This document shows positions 1-11,600 of a stretch of DNA of 64,000 nt, piece after piece (the first letter of the stretch is position 1; every line of letters begins with the position of its first letter). The translations under genes were made by a program, and so were the position numbers. This DNA comes from Istiophorus platypterus. Taxonomy: Eukaryota > Chordata > Actinopteri > Istiophoriformes > Istiophoridae. Below the pieces are notes generated by a model that was not told the DNA's origin, searched no databases, and saw only the letters and a list, made by a program, of their open reading frames with translations. The DNA is taken from positions 637,001 through 701,000 of the forward strand of contig CM029126.1 of assembly GCA_016859345.1 (NCBI GenBank), in the 5' to 3' direction.

Positions 1-481
1 AAACAGGAAGCTCCTCTGCTGCTCATTGTAGGTTAGCCCCACCCCACAAGTACGATTGGCTTTTCCATGTCCAATCACGTCCCAGTCCTGGTCCCCGCAC
101 ATCAACACTGACGGAGCTCTCAGCCAACCACAGAGCAGAGAACCTGAGGGGGTGAGGCATTCATTCCTTTACACATCTGTTTCTTCATGTATTCACTCAC
201 TCATCAATTCACTCATACATCCATTCGTCCAGGTGTGACACGCCCCTGTCTCCACGGTAACGTACCTCCGCTCAGGCTGTTCTGGTTGAGGATGAATCCT
301 TCGCAGCAGGTGTCTCGGCTACAGCCGTCCTGGCAGAAACGATGAGCGTCAGATAGGGAAGTCTGTCTGGAGGAGAACACCTGGGTCCTGAACACACCTG
401 AGACCGCCTTCCTCATCTTGGTCCTCACAAACGTCTGCTGCTGCTGCTGCTGCGAGGAAAACTCTGCCCCTGAAACGCATG

Positions 482-523
<42 letters not shown>

Positions 524-1917
524 GGTGAACATATTACAACTACAGTAACTTTTGAGTGTTGTGTTACTTATTTTGCAACGCCAGTCACCCGGTTGCCATG
601 GTAGCAGTACCTTTCTTCCGGACGACCAGCAGATCTGAAGCTCCGCCCCTCACTCTCAGAGAGCAGCTCAGCCAATCAAACAGCTCAGCCTGAGGATTAT
701 TACCCAAAACCACTTGAGAGAGAGAGAGACACACACACACACACACAATTTTCACAAGTACACATTTCATTTATTAATTAATTAATTAAATTATTATTTT
801 TTTTCATTAAAAAAAATAAAAATAAAAAAAAAATTTTTTTTTTTTTTTTTTTTTTTTTTATTGTTTTTTTTTTTTTTTTCTCAGTGTTTTGTTTTTTTTG
901 AGTTAATATCAACTAAACGTTTGAAAATGTGAAACATTAAGTTACAGCTGAAGTCGAAACGTTTTTAGGAGCTGATGCAATTTTCAGATGAAAGTGGAAA
1001 TGTCAGTTAAGTAGTAAGATCTGAATGTTGATTAGGAAAAATAAAACATAATAATAATAATAAAACAAAGTCTCATTACTTGACAGTAATTCATTAATTA
1101 CTAAATAACAACTCATGCTCAAAGTTTCATCGATATAAAAAAACTTGATTCACTGGAACTGGCTGTTTTTTTCTATCGTGTGTGTGTGGGTGTGTGTGTG
1201 TGTATATATGTACCTGTTGGGAAGTGTTGCAGACTGTGTTGAGTGTGTGCGTACTGTACAGCTCACACTGAGTCTGTCTGTTGAATAGCGCCACGTGGTG
1301 GCAGGACAGTGCCGTTGCACATGCTGAGGAACCAACCACGAATAATGATGTAAGTATGAAAACATAATAAAAACATTAGATACTTTCTGCATCAAACTCC
1401 TACTGCAGGTTAAAAGTATTATTATTGAATTTCACTTCTACTTTTGAATTTAACCCCTGATTTTATAATGGCGATGACTGGAGAAACGTTTACATTAAGT
1501 CTATAAACAGAAACTACATTTATCTTCATGAAAATATACAACGCTGAATATATATTTTAAAAAATTGTTTAATTTTAAAACTTTTAATTTCACATATTTA
1601 TAACTAACAGAAGTTACTAATAATTTAGAGATTTGTTAGATGTGTCAATAAAATTGTAGATGCTTACATGAACCCAGCTCTTCAGCAGAGGGAGGGAGGA
1701 AGGGGTCAGTGCCATGGGGGGGGGGGGGGGGTTGTTAACATCACACACCACTGCCTCTAAACTGTAAAACTATATCTGAGAAAATGTGTGTGTGTGTGCT
1801 AATGTATGTCACCTAGAACACAGGTTCTGAGGTCAGCGGTCATCGTCTGTAGGACTTCAGTGTCTTCAGCTCCAACAATCAGATCTGATCCAGGAACAGC
1901 CTGAAACCGGCTGAGGA
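1..1917 (-). CDS. tg: tg exons 24-28: start of the type-3 repeat region
   Basis: Exon 24 (1917-1813) has LSRFQAVPGSDLIVGAED. Exon 25 (1323-1214) has ACATALSCHHVALFNRQTQC. Exon 26 (689-611) has FDWLSCSLRVRGGASDLL. Exon 27 (469-266) holds a run of six Gln codons, then SDAHRFCQDGCSRDTCCEGF, the hallmark of a type-3 repeat. Exon 28 (143-1) has SLLCGWLRAPSVLMCGDQDW and ends at the window edge in frame. Exon 25 is needed to keep phase 0 into exon 26, whose acceptor is then CCTCAG at 691-690. Confidence 0.87.
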
Positions 1918-4900
1918 CTACCTCACACACACACACACACAGACGGACACACATTACAAAGTGCTTCACGGTGGAACGACTAAACACCAATAAATCTAAA
2001 GCAAGGTCGCAGCTGCTCTCCGAATGGCTGCTGCGTCTTTACCTGAGCACTCCTCGTCAATCAGAGCCTCCTCGCTGCTTGTCCAAGCAAGCTCTTCCCC
2101 CTCGCTGCTGAAACACCTCCACCTGCCGGACAGGAAATCAGGCTGCGCTGACAAGAAGTCACCACGCTCTGAACACCGCAGACCCCGTCTCTGACACTCG
2201 GTCACACCTGTCACACAGAGACAGGTGAATCACAGACAGATAAGTCCTTGCTTTCTTTTTTTGTGTTCTCTGTTCTTTTTTTCCGGACGATTCTCTCAAG
2301 CTCTTAGAACGACGACTGGCCAACGTCCTTCACTTGAACATAGAACCAGAAAACTGCTTCTTGAACTAATTCATTTTAATTTTTGCGTCAAGAAACAAAA
2401 TTCACAAAGACTCTGACCTCAGGTTTATCGTCATCACATCATTAAATCATCACAGATACTAAATGAACAAACCAGCGTTAACATCGTCTCATAGATGATA
2501 ATAAATAGGAGAATTTTTTTTTTTTTTTTTTTTAGTTTTCTAAAATTAACTCCAGTCCACGGCTGCCTAATACCAAACATTAAATCCGAGGGTAGAAATG
2601 AGTGAAATAAAATTGGAAAAAAAAATACAAAGAAATCACATGTGTGAATGGGCAAAAAACTGACAAAAATAATATATATGTGACCATAAATAAAAACATG
2701 GAACACAACCAGGTTTCAAAATTTTGTTTAAGATACTTTAACCTAAAATGTGTTAGTAAATAAACAGCCGCATTTTTATTCTTTTCATCTATTTTTATCC
2801 ATTTTTTTCAGAACATATTATGGTTAAATCTGATTAATGGTTGTATATTACTGATAATTGTTTTCATGTCAATTCATTATTTTCTCTATAAAATGTCAGA
2901 AAATGGTGAAAATGTCAACAGTCCTATATATCATGTAAAGAAACTGGAGACAACGTCCACCCTGAAGAAGCCGAGACAGACAAAAACTAATCATTGTCAA
3001 TTAATCCTTAATCATTTGACTGTAAAAGTGGGAAATGCACTTAAAAATTTTGTGTTAAAATATCTTGTGAATTCACTTTACTGTGATTTAGGACAAAAAG
3101 AAGCATTTCTCTTTGTCTTTTACATTTTTTCTTTAAAAAAATATGACCAATTAATCTCCTGCTGATTGATGCATTGATTAATCAACTAATCATTGATAGC
3201 TCCAGAATAAGGTTGCTGTGGTGGAGAATTGACTGGGTGACGTTTTTTTCTGACTGAAGCTCTGAGTGTTTTTCCTCAGAGTAACTACAACGACTCACAT
3301 TGATTGAGCGTTGACGCTCCAGCAGGTGAGGAGCCTCTGGGACACCTGTTGCAGAAGTCCTGCCCCTCTTTATCCTGATAGGTTCCCTGGGGACACAGAA
3401 GACACACCCCTTCCCTGGAGAAACTCCCCGCGGGACAAACGACTGCGAGCAGAGAAGAAGAGAAACTAAATCACTGTCTGATCTAGCAACAGGACGAACA
3501 CCCACAGAGAAGAAGAGAAACCAAACCACTGCAAACTCACCACAGCCTTCACTGTCGCTGGTCAGGTGGTAACCACGGGAACAGCCGAAGCTTGGTGTCG
3601 TCACAGAAACCAGTTTAGGCTCCGAGGAGAGCGTGGATCGGATGCTTCCCAGAAGCCCCTGAACTCCTTCCAGAAGTCTGGATTCATTCAGGAACAGACC
3701 TGGTTTTAAAAAACACTTCAACCTAAGGATCCAGAACCAGAATCTTGAACTGACAGTGCCGACAAGTAAATGTTTTAATTGAAATCAAAAACTTGCGAAA
3801 AGTTTAATTTTAATTAAAAAAAAATCAGTTAAATATGAGTGGACTCATTAGTGTGTGATAGAATGAGCCCCCCCCCCAATTATGTTGTTAAGTTGTGAAC
3901 AACCGTTCCATCAGCTGTATCATACATGTGCTGAATGAAGCCGAAAAACCTGAAGATTCAAGAAATCAGAAGTTTTGCTCCAACAGGTTCTTACTTTTCT
4001 CTATAATCAGAGACACATTAAAATTCATTTTTTTTAATGTGTCTGGTGGGACATTTTCTCCCTCATTTATTAGTGTGACAGGCTAATGTGTTCTTTGTCT
4101 GAGCTCACCGACGTCGTGCAGATCGGGGAGGTCAGAGGTCGGGAGGTCAGACAGGGTTGCGGTCCATGTGACCGTTAGCTTCAGCAAAGCGTCGCCGACA
4201 CACTGCAGACGCACCGACGAGTCGTCACACAGCGACACCGAGTGGCCCGACATGGGAAGCTACACACACACGCGCAAATGACAGCACACACATTATGTTG
4301 TTTCTGAGAAACACCGACCCGCATTCACTTAAACTTCAACCAGTAAACTTTTAATCCAGAAGCAGTTATGGGACCGACTCAGGGCTAAATGTTGACGACT
4401 GTAATGAACGTCACTGAGGTCTCTGAAATGTCTGGTAGAATTTCCCACTGCTGCTGCTCTGATGTGACACAGATCCAGACCCGTCACAGACCCACGGGGA
4501 CTGTGCAGCCTCAGTGAACTGAAGAGCGCTTGAGGGTTTTTCTCGGTTCTAAGTGTTTTCATCTGTTATTTGATCAGCGTTTACCTGAGCGGAGCAGAGC
4601 CCCCTGCTGGTCATCGAGGTGAACAACAGAGACCGTAAACTGCTGATCTGAGAGCAGGACGATGACAACAACCAGAGCTGAGAGGACGACACCAACTGCA
4701 GAGGCCGAGGGACTAAACACATACACACACACACCCAGAGGTAGAATATTACCTCGATTTAGCCAGAGTAAAAATAAAATTCAAAGGTTTATTTGTTACA
4801 TACAAAAGAAAAAATAAAGGAAAACAATTCGCAATATATATCTAAAAAAAAGTCAATAATTGTGTCACAGGTACGTAAAAGTCTAATCATACTGATTTTA

Positions 4901-6691
4901 AATCAATTATGATTTTTTATATTGACTACGATATTTCTCGGTTCTTTTGCCCTCTAGTAGCAAAAATTGATTTATGACGCTTTAAAGGCAGTCTTTTACG
5001 TTTTAGCCCATTAATTACAAATAAAATCTACTTTTCATTGCAGATTCTGCTCTCAACCACATGTTGGTAATTTGATCATTGATCAGTCCTTAAGTTAACT
5101 AAAAACTGGCTGAATGGTTCTTATCTTAACAGCAAGTTTCCAGTCTCTGCAGGTCGATTTAACTGGAAATGAACTGGAACCAAAGGCTGAAAAACTAAAA
5201 TTCGATGGGGTGAAATAGAAAATGATCATGTATGTATGTGGACTTAGACCTAGTGGGATAAAACCTTAACTACAACAGCAGTTTAGTCCTTTAAAAGGTC
5301 AGAGGTCTTACTCTGACAGGCTCCACCCAGCGGTAAGTTGTCTCCAACCCATCCCCGACTCTCACTCTCACACAGGAAGCTGCCGACAGGAAGTGAGTTG
5401 TGGTAACCATGGTGACAGAGGAGATCACAGCTCTGGCGACCGTTGGCCGCCGGACGGCAGACCAGTGCACCATGGGTAATGACGGGCTCGGGACAGAGAG
5501 GACCTGGAGGGGAGAGTGACATACGTGTGGACCAATGAGCAGCCTCAATCAGAGCCACAGGTCCTCTAGATATCGCTGTGATCGAACCCACTGTCACTCT
5601 AGGAAGATTTCAGAATAAAAGTGTTATAACGGCAGCAGTTGAGTTTGTTACTGTAATCTGATTACATTTGCTTCTGTTTTAGTGGCGTCAAACAAACCCG
5701 GTCGATCCGTCTCAGTGTCGATTGACATGTTGACAGCTCTGGGCCTTGAAAGCAACATGAGTTAGTAAAGGCCTCAGTCAGTGCCTTCTTCAGATGCTTA
5801 CTGGTTATGATGCCTTCAGGAATAATTCACTCTCTATGTGTTGACCCCTCTGAAAGGTCAGAAAGGTAATTCACAAGGTTTGATCCGAATAAAAGGTACA
5901 TGTAAAAATAATCATCCTAATTTGTGGAATACTTTTCAAAACTTCAGTTACAAATTAGAAGGAAGTGAAAAAACAGCTCTTGGCCTGGGACAGCGAGTTT
6001 AATTATAATGCCTAATAATATATATTAATGATAAAGGTGAAATTAATAATACCTAGGAATCATTCATTTATAATGTACAGAATATATTTGAGACTAAGAT
6101 GTCAGAAGTACATTTTGAGGCTCATCTCTAATCGGTAGCGAGAACCAGGAACCCCTGGGTTCTTACTGTGAACCTGAGATCTGCACCACTGAACTTTTTA
6201 TCACCAAAAAGGATTCAACTGAACCTTCGTCACTGTCAAATCAACGCCAGGGACACGAGACACAAAGAAAAGGAACATACGATCACATGATGGTGTCTGT
6301 CCCGTCTGTCGGGGTGTTCGGGTCCCGCCCACTTCCTGTCCGTCCACAGATACACACCAACAGGAAGTGACAACACACTGCAGTGGGACGAAAGAGCCGT
6401 CAGGGCGACACTGGAGACCCTGCAGCTCACACCAGCTGGGACCTGAATGTACCACACAACATTCACCAGTTCATAGAGTGAACAGTGAATGCATCACTAT
6501 GCAGCCTGTGTGTGTGTGTGTGTATGTGCGTGTGTGTGTACATACATGTCAGCTGTCCTGAGGGGCTCAGTGTTGCCTTCTGCACGGTCTCTCCTGTCAG
6601 AGGGTTCACACACCAGCCTGCAGTGCCTCCTGTCTGCAGCACAGAGTAACGACCGTCCTGACACACACACAGACAGACAGACAGACAGACA

Positions 6692-6741
<50 letters not shown>

Positions 6742-8365
6742 GTTTAGACAGAATATAACTAAAATATTTATATTTAAATTTTTACAGTATCTGAGTTCAT
6801 TTTTCACATACACAGACTGTGGTTACTAATGTGATAAAAGACTAGTGAGAAAAATAACAAATATTAAGGATAAAAATTTAAGATAGAAACTATAAATACA
6901 TTATTATGAGTTATTTATGAGTACTCAAGGATTCAAAGGTTTGTTTGTTTGTCACACACATACACCCACACAGTGTGTGTAGTCAAATCAAAAGTGACAG
7001 ACTGACGCAGAGCTGAAGTTCTTGTTGGGGGGATTTTCCCTGGTTCTTCTAGTTCTGTGAGGTTCTCTGTCCGTCCTGTAGTGGGGGCTGTGGTGGCCAT
7101 GGTTAAACCTTCAGCTTGCCCCCTTTGATGTCATCTATTGTGGGTTCTGAGCTGTGTTCCCTAGGATGCTGGCTGAAACACAAACCCAAAGACTGATCCA
7201 TCCACCCTGGTGCTGAACAGGTGGAGAAGTTTCCTCTGCTCCGTTTTCTCCAAAGGTTCCTTTTCTCCTTGTGGCCAGGGACTTGTTTCATAAATACATC
7301 ATACTCATTTAAATGTTTTGTTTTTTGTTTTTTTTTAACAAACTCCTGATGCTGAATTTTGTGGTGATGAAGCAGGAATTGTTTCCTCCTGATGTCTCTT
7401 CCATGATGGTTCATATGAGTTCAGGTGTCACTGCTCAGTAGATCAGTGAACCACTAGTCAAAGCCTGATGAATCCTCCTAAAGGTCTTTTTCATCTGTCC
7501 TTCCAGCAACAATCCTACGATCAGTTCTCTCTGAAAATTTCCTCAATCTTTCAGACCTCAACTTGACCTTCACTGTAAGGGTTAGGGTTAGGGTTAGGGG
7601 GTTAGGGGTTAGGGTTAGGGTTAGGGTTAGGGTTAGGGTTAGGGGTTAGGGTTAGGGTTAGGGTTAGGGTTAGGGGGTTAGGGTTAGGGTTAGGGTTAGG
7701 GTTAGGGTTAGGGGTTAGGGTTAGGGGTTAGGGTTAGGGTTAGGGTTAGGGTTAGGGGTTAGGGTTAGGGTTAGGGTTAGGGTTAGGGTTAGGGGTTAGG
7801 GGTTAGGGTTGGGGTTAGGGGTTAGGGTTAGGGTTAGGGGTTAGGGGTTAGGGTTAGGGTTAGGGTTGGGGTTAGGGTTGGGGTTAGGGGTTAGGGTTAG
7901 GGGTTAGGGTCAGGGTTAGGGTTAGGGTTAGGGTTAGGGTTAGGGTTAGGGTTGGGTTGAACTGTAACCCTAATCTGTAAGCATAAAAATTAGAAATTAA
8001 ATAAGAAATCTTGTTTATCAGTTCTGGAGGCAACAAGCAACAAACAACGTGATTATTTGTATAAGACTCAGACGCTTCTTCTCATTACATATTAGATATG
8101 ACCAGAATTAAAAGGAGAAATATCAGATCACACAGGAAAATATTAATCATATATAAAGAAATTTGTTTGTGTTCTTTTATTAATCAAGTGTAACTCAGCG
8201 TCCATGTAGGGCTGAAAAGGGGGTGTGTGAGTGTGTGTGAGTGTGTGTTCCTACCTCCTCACACTTTGGGTGGAAGGCTGAGGTGGGCGTGAGGTCAGAG
8301 CCTTTCGTCCAACCAGAGAGCAGATTGTGAGCCTGAGCTCTCTGACAGGAAGTCAGACCTGAAGG

Positions 8366-8422
<57 letters not shown>

Positions 8423-8562
8423 TTATTAGGAGACAGGCAGTGTTAAGTCTGAACATATGACAAAAAGAAAACAGAGTGAATAAATCACCAGATTAATACT
8501 TTGTTTTTTTGTTGACCTGGATGAAGCTTTATCTGATGTGGGAGGTGTTTTCCTTATAGCAC

Positions 8563-8637
<75 letters not shown>

Positions 8638-11600
8638 TCTTACACTTGGGCAGGCTGAGTGAGCGGCTGGTCAGAGAGTCGAGGACGTAGTCTCCATCTT
8701 CATTGACACACCAACAATGACCTGAAAACACAAACAACACACCTGTAAACACGTGGTATCACTTTTTTCTTTTTTTTTACACTGTGTGGGTGTATGAGTG
8801 TGTGCTCATGTACCCCCCCCCCGAACTAAAGCCACGTGTGTTGTTTTAATGGGTTGGGCAGTGGAGAAGTATTCAAAATCTTTACTTTAAGAATACTCCA
8901 TTACAAGTAAAAGTGCTGAACTGAAATGTTTTTTTAAATTAAAAATAATCAAGTTTTACTGGTAAAATGTAATTGCAGCAATAATTCAGAAGAACTGTCC
9001 TAGTGAGTGAAGATGCCACTGAGGACACCAAGGTCATGTAGACTACTTTTCCAGGGAATCAGGGGTGTTTACCACTGGGGGGGGGGTGTTCTAACATTGA
9101 AACCTGGGACATAATGAGTGTTTTATTAGGCTGATTCCACTGGGTCTTTTGGGATAGACCCTGCTGGTAGAAACCAGCCGAGACAACCGGCTGTTCTGTT
9201 TGTTTTCCTGTATCGCTGCTGGCTCATTTACACAAACTTTGAATGAACTTCTGTAAGCTCGTCTGTTTAAACTCACATGTCATTATTTGTTATTGATTGT
9301 TAATGATGTGTGAATCATTTGCAGTCTTTAAAGTCATATGAGCACAGTTTGGACCCCTAATAATACATTTGTGACAGTTTTAGAGTAAAACCTGAGCTTA
9401 TGGTTACTGGGTCAAAATAAAAATATTTTAGTTTTTGGTTAAATAACCCAACAGTAATAAAAATATATAACCAATGTACACAAGAATACACTTATCCTTT
9501 CTTTTAGACCCTTGATTGAAGAAATGATTTATTCATCATTTTACTTGCAATTTTAGACTTAATCTGCAAGGTAACTAGTAACTATGGCTGTTAAATAAAT
9601 GTCAAGGAATAGTAGTATGAAGCCACATACAAGTACAAGTACCTCAAAGGTGTACTTAAGTACAGTACTCGAGTAAATGTACTTTGTTACTTTGCAAGAC
9701 TGGGGTTGGGCGTTTAGTTGTGGGGATTGAGCTCAGGGGTCAAGGAGTTCATTGTGTTAAAAAAAAGGTCCTCATAAGTGTAGAAGAAGACACGTGTGTG
9801 TGTGTGTGAGACCTGTGCTGTGGTGACACTGTGTCTGAAGCCAGCGTCCATCTGCGTCACACTGCGGCATGAGCAGTTGGTAGGAATGATGCCGAGGATG
9901 CAGAAACATCTGGACAGCTGTGAAACAACAACATCGTCATCATCATCATCACTGACCCGACCAGAACCAGGACCCAGCTTCATCTAGGTTTCATTTAGAC
10001 CAGCTATCAGCTATCTTAATTTCTACGTGACAGAATCTACATCAAACTCTGACTCACCAGACTGAGCAGCCAATCGCAGAGCAGCTTTGGAGCGGCTCAT
10101 CATCTTATCGTAAACCCGTGTCTCCCCCTCTGATTGGCTGATCTGAAGCTCCTGGGGGGTCAGGTGCAGACCTTCAGCCAGGAGGAATAGATATCCCAGG
10201 GGGAAGTGTGAGGCGCTGGAGAGAGCAACGATGCTCTGCACTTCCTCCCTGAATCCTGTGACCTCAGACAACACCTGAGAGCACCCACCTGCAGGAAGCA
10301 TGGAATTCTGGTTAGCGTGGCTAATGGTTAGCATGCTGCTCTAATTAACATCCACTGGATCCTATAGCTGAACATTTTATCAGTGGCTCATCAACAATGA
10401 CTCATATTTATACAGAGCAACAGTAACAAAGGGGTTATTTGTATATTATTCAGATGAATCACCTTGAAAATGAGACAAATTTTTCATCTTAAATAACCGA
10501 TGTTATGGATGATTTATGAAATTTAATGAGAGCGATGAGTGCATCTTCTGGAACTGATGTGATGCTAAAGAGAAGGCGTCTCTGTTGGATTTGTGGAAAT
10601 TAAATAAAGACTCTGTGAGCTTGGACTGAACATAGACTGAGCGTAGACTGAACGTAGACCGAGCGTAGACCTAACATAGACAGAATGTAGACTGAGCATA
10701 GACTGAATGTAGACTGAGCGTAGTCTGGACGATGCAAAAGAGAAGACGCCTCACTGCTGGATTTGTAGGAACTCTGGCTGTGCGACAGAGTGGTGCTTCT
10801 TTTACCCCATAAACCAGCTTTGGCTGAGGGCAGACACACTAACCGTTTCATTTTGTTAGTGTTTCCTTGTCTCCTCTGTGATTATAACAGAGCAGTTACC
10901 ATTGGAGCTTAGTGAATTTGTGTATTTTTCCGACACAGTAACGAGTGCAACCGAATAAATTTTCATATTCAGAAACTCAGAATATGAAAGTTTCTTACCT
11001 TGGACTGAATCAAACCATCTAATACAAACATATCTATTTTTCAGGGGTGAATTCAGCAGCATATTAATGTTTTTAAACTGACCTGCAGCCAACTGAAGCC
11101 TCTGTGTTTTTCTCTCTGGACCTGAAACACAACAGCCAGACTGTTAACACTAGAAAAAAAATTTCCTGATCTCGTTCCATCTCTTCAGAGGATGAACCTT
11201 TAATATTTTAATAACAACATTATCCTCGCTCTGGTGCCAACCTCAAGACAGAGTTTACATTTATAGCTCCACTACTCATAAGTCTCTAATCCTAATAAAC
11301 CATCAGGTTGCAGTGTCTGTACTGAACAACGTGGTTTTTTTTAGAAGAACCTGGCAATTACTTACAGTTGTAGTCTAATGCAGTGCCCCCTCCTCCGATT
11401 AAAGCAAAGTAATGATGTGACCAGTTCAACCAGAGTCATCGTTTCATTTTTGAATAAACTTAAGTTAAAAATGAACCTCCAACCAAACAGAGGAACATCT
11501 AGAAAAACAAAACATAATTTGGTGTAGCAGAAATAGGTTTTAATTTTCTGATATTTATATTGTTAGACATGTTCTTTTTATTGTTTTCCTCAGACTGGGA

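Noticed and set aside
3182..3721. Single 179-codon minus-strand frame as one exon
   Set aside because: It contains tg exon 21, then intron, then exon 22 in the wrong frame. The two-exon model restores the family Cys pattern.
6463..6813. Open frames across (CA)n tracts, here and at 8.2-8.7, 18.6-18.8 and 19.4-19.7 kb
   Set aside because: Cys-Val or Thr-His dipeptide runs are translations of microsatellites.
7576..7957. A real chromosome end
   Set aside because: tg exons lie on both sides and the units carry many variants.
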